Origin: CAYHPY01 sp964358485 | GTDB taxonomy: Bacteria > Elusimicrobiota > Elusimicrobia > UBA1565 > UBA9628 | Direction of reading: 5' to 3' | DNA: 50,390 nt | NCBI GenBank assembly: GCA_964358485.1 | Contig: CAYHPY010000019.1 | Location: forward strand, 1 to 50,390 | In this document: in pieces, positions 30,761-39,404 of the stretch | Layout of the letters: each line of letters opens with the position of its first letter | Numbering within the stretch: the first letter of the stretch is position 1 | The notes under the pieces: generated by a model | Databases searched by the model: none | What the model saw: the letters and a program-made list of their open reading frames with translations, nothing else | What the model was told of the DNA's origin: nothing | Translations under genes and position numbers: made by a program

Positions 30761-31362
30761 ATCGATAGTGTGCAGGATTCTGTACGTTCCTGCCAGGGGG
30801 CGTTGGTTTTGCAGTGGGTTAACGAAAAGGATCTCCGGCGCCCGCTATCAGGCCGTTCGGCGGGCGTCCGGAGAATCCCGTGGTTCGACGCCGTTGCCGT
30901 TCCTGCCGTCCCGAAAACGCGCTAAGTTCTTCAGTCAAATTTTCATCCCCGGTGCCAGGCATGAAGGTCTCGGTCCGGACCGAATTCCCATCTTGCCGTT
31001 TCCCGTTATAGCCCACCGGATGCCTTCGCCACCGCGCGCGTCGAACTTCTGAATGTGCGGTTCCGTATAGCACGGCCATCCGAAATTCTCTCGCCCCTAA
31101 AACTCCATCTCCCTTCAGACCAATTCAAAAATTATCCCAACCCCAAATCCCCGCAAAAGCCGCCCCGCCGGTCCGTGTAGCGCGATATGGGAATGCGCCC
31201 CGGTCCACCATCCTCTCCCTCCCCGAAAGTATAAGCCGAAACCACCGCTTCCGCCATAGCTCCATACCCCAAAAGTCCCCCAAACCCATAGGTCCTTTGG
31301 CGCCCGAAAAATGGGCCGGTGGTCCCAAGGGCGAAACCCCGCCAGGAGGTATGATACCCGCC
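30761..31362. other. 602-base gap without a convincing gene
   Basis: No frame here has credible start, codon use and motif. It contains the bulged hairpin at 30829-30878 and, on the minus strand at about 31115-31320, an open frame ending 'LLRGFGVGIIFELV' that looks a little like the end of an outer-membrane beta-barrel, possibly a gene remnant. Base composition is less GC-rich than in neighbouring genes. The last 20 bases hold the AGGAGGT ribosome site of the next gene. Confidence 0.5.
30829..30878 (+). repeat. Long bulged inverted repeat
   Basis: GGATCTCCGGCGCCCGC (30829-30845) pairs with GCGGGCGTCCGGAGAATCC (30860-30878), leaving two single-base bulges and a 14-base loop. About 17 base pairs form. 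Bulged GC-rich stems of this size are typical of REP-type palindromes and of the ends recognised by IS200/REP-associated transposases, but neither enzyme is in the window. Confidence 0.55.
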
Positions 31363-33591
31363 ATGGCCAGAACAACGATTTCCCTCGGAATCATCCTCCT
31401 TTCCTTGGCCCCCGTCCATGGGGCGGGCCTCGCGCGCCCCATCACCCGGACTGCGGCCCCCGTGAGAACCCCGGGAGTGGTCCGCATCGGGGGAGTGGCC
31501 GCGGCGCCGCTGGGACTGCGCGCCGGAATTTCCGCTCCGGGATTTGACGCGGCCCGGCTGGCTCCGGCTTTGACCAATCTCCGGGCTCCGTCCTTGGCCC
31601 CCGCCTTGCCGGGCACCGAGGAAGCCTCTTTGGCCGCCGTGGGACTGTCCCCGCTGGTCCGCCCCGAGGCCGCCTCGGCGCCCGAAGTTCCGATGGGCGT
31701 CCGCCTGGAGCGCATGTCCGATGAAGTGGTCTCCTTAATGGAAGCGGCCGGTCCCGTGGCCGAGAGCGGCGCGGAAGGGGCCTCCGGCCTGGGCGCGGGG
31801 GTGTTTCGCGCTTTGACAGGGGAAGGACTGCTCTCGGCGCCGGGTTCCGACGACGGCCCCGCCTCGCCGGAGAAGGGGACCTTGACCCAGCGCAAGATGG
31901 TCCAGACCTTGACCCAGGTCGCCTCGATCTTTTCCGAGCAATACGCCCCCATTGAATGGAAGCAGAAGCAGTTTCAGTTGGACTTGAAGCGCGAATTCGA
32001 CAAGGCGACCGCGGCCGTCCTGTCCAACCCCGGGATCACCACTCCGCAGTTTCAGGACATCATCGCGGGGTTCGTCTCCGGCATGCGGGATTATCACGTG
32101 AGCGTTTCCTTCATCGCCACGGAGCGCGCGCGCCTGCCCCTGCTCATCATGAAGGCGGGGGACAAGTACGTCATCGCCCGGGTGGACCGTTCCAAGCTTC
32201 CCTATTCCGAGTTTCCTTTTATGGCGGGGGACGAGGTCGTGGAGTTCGGCGGCAAGCCGACCGCCAAGGCCGTGCAGGAATTGGCCGCCGCCCTCGGGGG
32301 CAACACCTTCGAGACCGACCTGCGTTTGGCCGAGCTCTTTTTGACCAACCGCCGCCGCTCCCGCGGGGACGTCGTGCCCCAGGGCCCGGTGGGCCTGACC
32401 ATCCGCGACCGGCGCGGCAAGGAGAGCCGCATGGAGCTGGCTTGGGAGTACACGCCCGAGCAGATTCCCCAGAATATCCCCGTGCGGGACGCGGGGCTCA
32501 TGACCCCGGACGCCCCCGGCCGGGTCCAGGCCCTCAACGGCCTGGAGGACGCGCCCCTCTACGTGCCCTCGGCCCCCAAGGGTTTGCGGGCCACCTTGGG
32601 GAAATTCTTCGCCGACATGGCGCACCCGCTCAAGCGGGTGTTCGCGGACCTGAAAAAGGAAAACGTCGAAAATCCCTTCATGATCGGCTCGCGCAAATCC
32701 TACGTGCCGGCCCTGGGAGAGGTTCTCTGGGAGTCTAAGAAGGACTCGCACTTCCACGCCTACATCTTCAAGACCGCCGAAGGCAAAAAGGTGGGTTTTG
32801 TCCGCATCGCGGCTTACGACGGGGGGCGGGAAGAGGTGGAGGAGTTCGGCCGCCTGATGGGACGGTTTCAAAAGGAGACCGACTCCCTGGTCATCGACCA
32901 GGTCAACAACCCGGGCGGGGCCGTGTTCTACCTCTACGCCTTGGCTTCCTACCTGACCGACAAGCCCATGCCCGCCCCGCGCCACCGGATGATCGTGGAT
33001 GAGAGCGACGCGCAATGGGCCGTGGATTTCCTTAAGCAGGCCGAGGAACCGGGCTTCGCGGAGCTGGCCAAGCTCGACCCGGGCGACGAATGGGCCGGCT
33101 ACCCGGTCACCGAGAGCTTCTGGCAGTTGATGAAGACCTTCGCGCGCTTTATCCTGAGCGAATTGGGAGAGGGGCGCCGCCTGACCGGCCCCACCCACCT
33201 CTGGGGGGTGGACGCCGTCAACCCCGCGCCCAACGCGCGCCAGCGCTACACCAAGCCCATCCTGCTCCTGGTCAACGAGCTGGACTTCTCCGGCGGGGAC
33301 TTCTTTCCTGCCATCCTACAGGACAACAAGCGCGCCAAGCTCATGGGCGTGCGCACCTCCGGGGCGGGCGGGGCGGTCAAGTCCTTCAAATTGCCCAACC
33401 AGTTCGGCATGTCGGATTTGTCGGCCACCTGGACCATCGCGGGGCGCCCGGACGGACGGCCCATCGAGAACCTGGGCGTGACCCCGGACATCGCCTATTC
33501 CCTGACCCAGAAGGATTTCCGGACGGGGTTCGCGGAGTACCGGCTCAACATCCTTAAGGCGCTCAAGAGCCTGATGGGCGCGGCCCAGTAA
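31363..33591 (+). CDS. CPAF-like secreted S41-family serine protease
   Basis: The product is 742 residues; ATG 31363 opens a signal peptide (ARTTISLGIILLSLAPVHGA). An in-frame ATG at 31351 sits too close to AGGAGGT. After a low-complexity region (to about 180), the protein follows Chlamydia CPAF: 'SGMRDYHVSVSF' (H245), 'LVIDQVNNPGGAVFYLYALA', 'LVNELDFSGGDFFPAIL' (S643), 'GVRTSGAGGAVKSF', 'GRPIENLGVTPDI' (E702). These match the CPAF triad H105/S499/E558, and the Ser-Glu spacing of 59 is the same. A PDZ-like segment lies at about 265-370. It should be a periplasmic or secreted protease, perhaps activated by processing. Confidence 0.9.
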   Translation: MARTTISLGIILLSLAPVHGAGLARPITRTAAPVRTPGVVRIGGVAAAPLGLRAGISAPGFDAARLAPALTNLRAPSLAPALPGTEEASLAAVGLSPLVRPEAASAPEVPMGVRLERMSDEVVSLMEAAGPVAESGAEGASGLGAGVFRALTGEGLLSAPGSDDGPASPEKGTLTQRKMVQTLTQVASIFSEQYAPIEWKQKQFQLDLKREFDKATAAVLSNPGITTPQFQDIIAGFVSGMRDYHVSVSFIATERARLPLLIMKAGDKYVIARVDRSKLPYSEFPFMAGDEVVEFGGKPTAKAVQELAAALGGNTFETDLRLAELFLTNRRRSRGDVVPQGPVGLTIRDRRGKESRMELAWEYTPEQIPQNIPVRDAGLMTPDAPGRVQALNGLEDAPLYVPSAPKGLRATLGKFFADMAHPLKRVFADLKKENVENPFMIGSRKSYVPALGEVLWESKKDSHFHAYIFKTAEGKKVGFVRIAAYDGGREEVEEFGRLMGRFQKETDSLVIDQVNNPGGAVFYLYALASYLTDKPMPAPRHRMIVDESDAQWAVDFLKQAEEPGFAELAKLDPGDEWAGYPVTESFWQLMKTFARFILSELGEGRRLTGPTHLWGVDAVNPAPNARQRYTKPILLLVNELDFSGGDFFPAILQDNKRAKLMGVRTSGAGGAVKSFKLPNQFGMSDLSATWTIAGRPDGRPIENLGVTPDIAYSLTQKDFRTGFAEYRLNILKALKSLMGAAQ

Positions 33592-33606
33592 GCTATACTA
33601 ACGGGC

Positions 33607-34458
33607 ATGACTGAATTTAAATCGCCTCTGGGATTGGTTTTGGCCGGAGGCGGCGCCCTGGGCGCCTGGCAGGCCGGCGCGCTCGAGGCTCTGACCCGCG
33701 CCGGTCTTAAATTCGACAAAGTCTTGGGCTTTAGCGCCGGGGGGCTTTCCGGCGCGGCCTATACCTTCGGCTTTCAGGACGAGCTTCTGGACCGTTGGCG
33801 CAACACCAGCCGCCAGCCGATCCTCCGCTTCAAACCGGCCTTGCAGCCCTTCGCGCTTTTCTCCGGGGAGGGCGTGTGGGGGTCGGTGCAAAACCTGATC
33901 GACGACGAGGCGATGAAATCCGCGGCCCGCTGCGAGCTGACCGTCATGACGCACCGCATGGCCGACGGCGCCACGGTGTATCACCGATTCTCGCCGAAGG
34001 GCGAACGCGGATGGGACGGCCCCCTGGCCGGGCGCTTGGTGGCGGGCTGCGCCATCCCGTGGATTTTCCCGCCCGTGCCCTTGGAGGAAAACGGAAAGCC
34101 GGAGCTCTACATGGACGGGGGGATTCCGGGGAAAGAGTGGATGAATTTCGACGCCCTCCGGGACTGCAAGGACGTCATTGTGCTCGAAATGGTCCGTCCC
34201 GAGGAACGGGGCGCCAAGACCTACACCCCGGTGGCTTATTACGAACAGCTCGGCAGGGAGACCTGCCTGCGCCAGATCGAAAGCGGCATCGAGTCCGCTT
34301 CCCGTTGGGCCGCGCCTCCGCGCGTCTTCCGCCTTCAGCCCTCCCAAAGGTTGGGATTTACCATGCTGGACTTCAAGGACTGGGCGTGCGTGCCCGCGGT
34401 GGAGCAGGGCCTGCGGGACGCGGACGCCTTTCTGGCCCAACCGCGCGTTTTCGCGTAA
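33607..34458 (+). CDS. Patatin-like phospholipase
   Basis: The product is 283 residues with the patatin fold: the oxyanion-loop glycines LVLAGGGALGAWQAGAL, the nucleophile S43 in VLGFSAGGLSG and the catalytic D170 in LYMDGGIPG. 'AIPWIFPPV' matches the usual 'asaipg.fpP' strand. No signal peptide, so probably a cytoplasmic or membrane-associated acyl hydrolase acting on phospholipids. A TATACT box (33594-33599) ends seven bases before the ATG and no ribosome site is seen, pointing to a leaderless transcript separate from the protease gene. Confidence 0.93.
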   Translation: MTEFKSPLGLVLAGGGALGAWQAGALEALTRAGLKFDKVLGFSAGGLSGAAYTFGFQDELLDRWRNTSRQPILRFKPALQPFALFSGEGVWGSVQNLIDDEAMKSAARCELTVMTHRMADGATVYHRFSPKGERGWDGPLAGRLVAGCAIPWIFPPVPLEENGKPELYMDGGIPGKEWMNFDALRDCKDVIVLEMVRPEERGAKTYTPVAYYEQLGRETCLRQIESGIESASRWAAPPRVFRLQPSQRLGFTMLDFKDWACVPAVEQGLRDADAFLAQPRVFA

Positions 34459-34484
34459 AATCGCCGGTTCGACCAACCCCCCTG

Positions 34485-34526
34485 GAAAGTATAGAGTACA
34501 GACCTGACCCCTAGGTAATTCCTAGA
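34485..34526 (+). repeat. REP-like dispersed repeat fragment
   Basis: AAAGTATAGAGTACAGACC at 34486-34504, continuing TGACCCC, followed by the small palindrome CTAGG-TAATT-CCTAG (34511-34525), resembles an intergenic repeat I remember from many environmental genomes, where it lies near REP-associated transposases. Only one copy is seen in this window, so the call is from memory and weak. Its right end overlaps the -10 box (TAGAAT, 34523-34528) of the next gene. Confidence 0.35.
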
Positions 34527-34534
34527 ATGAGCCG

Positions 34535-35776
34535 ATGAAAATCGGGTTTGCCATCGTCATGCTTTTCGCCTCGGCGGAAGGCCGCGCGATTGAATGGCGG
34601 CCCCTGGGCCCCCGGGCCGTGGGCATGGGCGGAACGGGAGCCGCCTCGACGGACGGCCCCTTGGCCGGCTATTGGAATCCGGCGGCCCTGGGACGGGAGG
34701 CTCCCCTCAATGACGGCTTGATGGTCCCCATGGGATTTGACATGGCCCTCTCCGGTTCCGGACTTGAGGAAGCCCATAATCTGTCCAACCTCAAGAACTG
34801 CGGCGCACCCGATTGCCAGGCCAAAATTGACGGTAACCTCACCCGGATCAACGCCCCCGGCAGCGGTCAACGGATGAACTTGGATTCCGGTTTCCATGGG
34901 CGCCGCGGACGGTGGGGCGCCTTCGCCGGACAGTCCATCGACATCGGCGGCTTTCCGGTCGCCGACACCGTCAACACGGCGCCCGCCGACATTTCCAACA
35001 ACGTCAATGCCTCCCGAATCGTGGTCCGCGGCCGGCGGGTACGGGAAATCGGCGTCGGGTACGGCCGCGAATTGCCTTTCGCCCCGGGATTGTTTTTGGG
35101 GGGAAACCTCAAGCTGCTCCAAGCCATGACAGGCCACGCCGACTTCCGGCTCCTGCGGGATGACAAAAATTCCCTGAACATGCCCGACAAAATCAAAGAG
35201 GCGGCGCAATACGGCTGGAACGCCGCGGCGGACCTCGGCGCCCTTTGGGACGTGGCCCGGACGTTTGAGAACGCGCCGTGGCGGACCCGCTTGGGCTTGG
35301 TCGCGCGGAACATCAATAATCCGTCGTTCCGGCAGCCTGCGGCCGCGGTCGCGGCGGGGAGGCCCGTCCGCTGGACCCTCAACCCCCAGGTGCGGCTTGG
35401 AGCGGCCGTCGGCCCGACCCGTTGGTGGAATTTCGCCGCCGATCTGGATTTGACCCGCAACCTGACGCTGCTCGATGGGGTCGCCAGCCGCCGCTGCGGC
35501 TTCGGGACCGAGGTCAACCTTGTCAACCACCCCCGTTTCAATCTTCCCCTCCGGGCGGGCTTGAGCCGGGATTTGGAGGAGCCCAGCGCCGGAACGATGC
35601 TTTCTCTCGGGTTCGGCTTGAGGGCGTTCAATTTCAACGCCGACCTCGGCCTTTCGGTCAGCCGCAAGAACGTGACTACGGAAGGTCTTGGGACCCAAAA
35701 CTCCATTCCCCGCGCGGCCTTCCTGTCTTTGCAAATGAGCCTTCTCTTCGGAACGGTTTCCCCCAATAAAAGTTAG
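34535..35776 (+). CDS. TraF/FadL-like outer-membrane beta-barrel protein
   Basis: The product is 413 residues. A signal peptide (KIGFAIVMLFASAEGRA) precedes the motif 'LGPRAVGMGGTGAASTDGPL', then 'AGYWNPAALGREAP', which is the hallmark of FadL-related and TraF_2-type outer-membrane proteins with a plugged barrel. The rest shows alternating beta-strand patterns ('LGLVARNINNPSFRQ', 'WTLNPQVRLGAAVGPTRWWN', 'FNADLGLSVSR'). It probably sits in the outer membrane, as a transporter for hydrophobic compounds or a secretion component. The name TraF reflects family annotation; no conjugation genes are near. A TAGAAT box lies 6 bases before the ATG. Confidence 0.82.
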   Translation: MKIGFAIVMLFASAEGRAIEWRPLGPRAVGMGGTGAASTDGPLAGYWNPAALGREAPLNDGLMVPMGFDMALSGSGLEEAHNLSNLKNCGAPDCQAKIDGNLTRINAPGSGQRMNLDSGFHGRRGRWGAFAGQSIDIGGFPVADTVNTAPADISNNVNASRIVVRGRRVREIGVGYGRELPFAPGLFLGGNLKLLQAMTGHADFRLLRDDKNSLNMPDKIKEAAQYGWNAAADLGALWDVARTFENAPWRTRLGLVARNINNPSFRQPAAAVAAGRPVRWTLNPQVRLGAAVGPTRWWNFAADLDLTRNLTLLDGVASRRCGFGTEVNLVNHPRFNLPLRAGLSRDLEEPSAGTMLSLGFGLRAFNFNADLGLSVSRKNVTTEGLGTQNSIPRAAFLSLQMSLLFGTVSPNKS

Positions 35777-35828
35777 GCCCCCCCTTGACAGATCAAGGCC
35801 CCGGGGCCATACTCCTTATTGAGGAGCC

Positions 35829-37601
35829 ATGACACCCCCGCCGAAAACGGCCCTGCTTCGCCTTCTTGCCGCTTTTGCCTTGGCGGCGTTCCTGGGTTCT
35901 TCGCCTTCCCTTTTCGCCGCCTCCGCTCCAGGCGAGGCCCAGGCGCCCGAGGAGGCCGACGAGGGGCCCGCCGGACCGGCGTCCCCCGCCGAACCCGCCG
36001 CCCCGCCCCAGGCCGAGGCCTGCAAGGGAAAAGACTGTCCCTCCACCGCATCCGATTGGATTTTTTTCCGGTACGGAAAGGATTGCGCGGGCTTGGACTG
36101 GAAGTTCCTGCGCGCGGCGGCCAAGGCCCAGGAAGGGCTTGACCCTCAGGCCTGCGCCGGAAATCTGGCGCCGTTTTCGTCCTTCCTGGCCTGCGCCCTA
36201 CCTTCGGATCCCGAGGCCGACGCGGCCGCTTCCGCCAACCGTCTGCATCGCTATCTCGCGGGACGCCGGGATTTGGGCGGGGCCGGTGGTTTTCCCGCCA
36301 TCATGGAGGTCTGCCCCGACAACGCGCCCGCCGACAACGCCGCCCTGGCTTTTCTTGGAATCAGGGTCGGTCCCGGGGTCCTGCGGCATGTCCTGAAGAG
36401 CAAGGCGTGCAAGGATCCGGAGATCCGAAAAGCCTTCGCCGTTTTCTACGTTGGGGACCTCAAGCCCCGCCTGAAATCCGCCCTTAAAAAATACGAGGGC
36501 GCCCGCGCGTCGGCGGACGGGCTGGGGCTGGAGGGCCCTCTTTATCCGCAAGGACCGGCCAAAACAACGCTCTGCCCCGCGGTCACGGGCAAGCGGCTGT
36601 TTAGCCCGGAGGAATTGGCCAAGCTGCAATCCGACGGCGGTTTCGCTTCCAAGCCGCTGATGGATCCCGAGGCCGCCGCGCGGCTGGCTTCCGGGTCCAA
36701 GTTGGGCGCCTCTTGGGAGGGCGCGGTCTCCGCCCGCCTGGCCCGGATGAACCCGGCCTGGGGCTCCCCCGGCGACGGTGGGGACTTGCCCGCCGCGGGC
36801 GGGGTCCTGGGATCGTTGGGAAGCGGCGCCGGGCCCTCCGATCCCTTGGCACCGGGTTCCCAACTCCCGACGGGATTTCGGACCAGCGCCGGGCCCCCGC
36901 CTTTGGATCTTCCCAAAGGGGACCTTCCCAATGTGGTGGACAATCTCGTGGAGGTCGCGCCGATCGGCGTGAAGCTGACCGGGCCCAAGGAGATCAAGCA
37001 GTACAATTTCCGGGGGGAGAAAGCCGACGCGGAGGCGTGGACGGCCACCTACGACGACGGGGCGACCTTCGCCATCATCGCGCCCAAGGGGCCGGTCCCG
37101 GGCCTGCATTACCACACCGTGGAGCAAGCCGCCGACGCGGCCCGGTACCTGCCCAAGGCCAGCCGGGCCCAGGTCAAAAACATCCTCATCAACCGGAACG
37201 TCAATCCCGATGACGAATACTGGGCCAAGGAGTACAAGACCAAGGATTTTCATTCCTACATGACCGCCGGCAAGGAGGGAGTCGTCACGATCTACCCGGA
37301 CAAGAAGGAAAAAGCGCTCCCCAACGACAACTACATGCGGGGCGCTATGATCCACGAGACCGGGCACACCTGGTCCTACAAGACCTGGGGCACCAACGAA
37401 AAAAAAGGGAAGTGGCTGGTTTGGAAGAAAGCAGGGGACGACGACAAGACCTGGGTCTCGGAATACGCCAAATCCTCGATCGCGGAAGACATCGCCGAGA
37501 CCTTTCAAGTCTACGGCAGCGCCATGGGGGCTCCCAGCTTCACGGACTACGAAAAAGTCACCCCCAACCGCTTCGCGATGCTGGCCAAGGAGCTGAAGTA
37601 G
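35829..37601 (+). CDS. Secreted zinc metalloprotease, lethal-factor-like C-terminal domain
   Basis: The product is 590 residues. TTGAGGAG lies just before ATG 35829, and the signal peptide is KTALLRLLAAFALAAFLGSS. A Pro/Ala/Glu-rich stretch (to about 65) leads to a Cys-rich unknown domain (about 65-260). The C-terminal domain (about 375-590) carries 'AMIHETGHTWS' with H509, E510 and H513, and a distal glutamate in 'SIAEDIAETFQVYG' (E553 or E557). The distance of 44-48 residues and the second motif match the anthrax lethal factor/ATLF-like gluzincin group. It is probably a secreted peptidase; the N-terminal part may be an inhibitory or targeting domain. A lipoprotein gene follows by 1 base. 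Confidence 0.85.
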   Translation: MTPPPKTALLRLLAAFALAAFLGSSPSLFAASAPGEAQAPEEADEGPAGPASPAEPAAPPQAEACKGKDCPSTASDWIFFRYGKDCAGLDWKFLRAAAKAQEGLDPQACAGNLAPFSSFLACALPSDPEADAAASANRLHRYLAGRRDLGGAGGFPAIMEVCPDNAPADNAALAFLGIRVGPGVLRHVLKSKACKDPEIRKAFAVFYVGDLKPRLKSALKKYEGARASADGLGLEGPLYPQGPAKTTLCPAVTGKRLFSPEELAKLQSDGGFASKPLMDPEAAARLASGSKLGASWEGAVSARLARMNPAWGSPGDGGDLPAAGGVLGSLGSGAGPSDPLAPGSQLPTGFRTSAGPPPLDLPKGDLPNVVDNLVEVAPIGVKLTGPKEIKQYNFRGEKADAEAWTATYDDGATFAIIAPKGPVPGLHYHTVEQAADAARYLPKASRAQVKNILINRNVNPDDEYWAKEYKTKDFHSYMTAGKEGVVTIYPDKKEKALPNDNYMRGAMIHETGHTWSYKTWGTNEKKGKWLVWKKAGDDDKTWVSEYAKSSIAEDIAETFQVYGSAMGAPSFTDYEKVTPNRFAMLAKELK

Positions 37602-37602
37602 G

Positions 37603-37959
37603 ATGCGCGCCGCCTTTCTCTTGTCGGCCCTGCTCGCGGTCGCTTGCCGTCAGGAGCCGTCGGCTCCGTCTTCTCCCGCCGCGCCCGCTTCGGAGGCAAA
37701 CGCCATGAACGGTTCCCTTTCCCCGGCCGGGGACCGCCATCCCGGCGAGATCGTCCACAACGACAAGGTGGACAAGCGCGTCTGGACCAAGAACGCCGCG
37801 GAGGTCCCCCCGACCATCGCCTGGGTCAAGGCCGGAGAGAAGTGGACCCCGGTGGTCCGCATCGAGATCACGGGAACCGCGGACCGCCGGGAAATCACCA
37901 AATTCGGGCCCGGCGGCGTCTTTCTGGAGACCACGGTCCAAGCCCCGCGGCCGAGGTAG
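37603..37959 (+). CDS. Small lipoprotein linked to the metalloprotease
   Basis: The product is 118 residues. RAAFLLSALLAVACRQ has a lipobox (LAVAC), predicting lipid attachment at C15. A Pro/Ser/Ala spacer follows, then a compact domain ('NAAEVPPTIAWVKAGEKWTP', 'VVRIEITGTADRREITKFG', 'GVFLETTVQAP') that looks like a small beta-sandwich. It starts 1 base after the metalloprotease stop, so the two are co-translated; inhibitor, anchor or chaperone roles for the protease are possible but not shown. No family is recognised. Confidence 0.75.
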   Translation: MRAAFLLSALLAVACRQEPSAPSSPAAPASEANAMNGSLSPAGDRHPGEIVHNDKVDKRVWTKNAAEVPPTIAWVKAGEKWTPVVRIEITGTADRREITKFGPGGVFLETTVQAPRPR

Positions 37960-37962
37960 GAT

Positions 37963-38550
37963 TTACTCGAAGAGCTTGCCGACGAAGTGCCCGATCACGC
38001 CGCCCACCGCCGCCCCGATGAGGCCTCCGATGGGCCCGCCGAAGAAGGTCCCCACGATGCTCCCCAAGCCGATTCCGAAGGCAGCGCCGTAGTCGCCCTT
38101 GAGGGCGAAGTAAGCCGTGGCCAGGCCCAGGCCGCCGCCGGCCAAAGCGCCCAACAGGGAGCCTCCCAGCGCGCCCTGGAGGCCTCCCAAGAGGGCCGAG
38201 CCTCCGTAGATCAAAGCGGGGGAAATGCCCTTGCCGGCGGGCTTGCCGGGGCCGGGAGGGGGAACTTCGCCGGGATGGAGGCCTTCCTTGGAGCCGTCTC
38301 CGGGTTGGAGCGTCAAATTTTGCCGCCGGTTTTCCGCCGCCCCGACCGCGCCGGGGACCACGACTCCGGCCCCGCCCTGGAAAGCCGCCACGCCCTGCTG
38401 TTTCATCTCTTCCGGGGAGGCGCTTCGTCCGGCCCAGGCGCTGAGGTCCTGGGCGGATTGGGCTTGGGTCATCGCGGGGGAGGATTGGGCGTGGGCCGAG
38501 CCTAGGGAGGCCAGGAGGAGGGCTCCGAGGAGGAAGGCTTTCGGCTTCAT
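37963..38550 (-). CDS. Exported glycine-zipper membrane protein
   Basis: The product is 195 residues from ATG 38550 (signal peptide KPKAFLLGALLLASLGSAHAQ); the longer frame to 38661 would run into the fabG promoter. The middle is polar. The C-terminal third is Gly/Ala-rich and hydrophobic with GxxxG repeats ('GGSALLGGLQGALGGSLLGA', 'GIGLGSIVGTFFGGPIGGLI', 'GAAVGGVIGHFVGKLFE'), the pattern of glycine-zipper outer-membrane or pore-forming peptides. It may insert in a membrane as an oligomer. It is convergent with the lipoprotein gene and divergent from fabG. Confidence 0.7.
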   Translation of the reverse strand: MKPKAFLLGALLLASLGSAHAQSSPAMTQAQSAQDLSAWAGRSASPEEMKQQGVAAFQGGAGVVVPGAVGAAENRRQNLTLQPGDGSKEGLHPGEVPPPGPGKPAGKGISPALIYGGSALLGGLQGALGGSLLGALAGGGLGLATAYFALKGDYGAAFGIGLGSIVGTFFGGPIGGLIGAAVGGVIGHFVGKLFE

Positions 38551-38625
38551 GTTTGAAGTGTAGCCCGCGCCCCTGGCGCGGGGAAGTGTCCCCGGACCCA
38601 GGGCGCCATGGGTCCCTGGACCTAC

Positions 38626-38653
38626 TTGCCCGGCGGCTCCGCTTTTGTATGAT
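38626..38653 (+). promoter_or_regulatory. fabG promoter, apparently leaderless, with upstream palindrome
   Basis: TTGCCC (38626-38631), 16 bases and TATGAT (38648-38653) end six bases before ATG 38660, so the mRNA probably starts at the ATG. No ribosome site is visible. Just upstream, GGACCCA (38594-38600) and TGGGTCC (38609-38615) form a palindrome in the divergent gap that could be an operator. Confidence 0.65.
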
Positions 38654-38659
38654 CTGCGC

Positions 38660-39403
<744 letters not shown>

Positions 39404-39404
39404 G

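Noticed and set aside
30880..30915. TGGTTCGACGCC, resembling a tRNA or tmRNA T arm
   Set aside because: No acceptor stem, D arm or anticodon stem can be formed around it, and the 3' end is not tRNA-like.
34535..35776. Conjugation machinery suggested by the TraF-like name
   Set aside because: No other transfer gene is near. Chromosomal TraF_2/FadL-like outer-membrane proteins are common and unrelated to conjugation.
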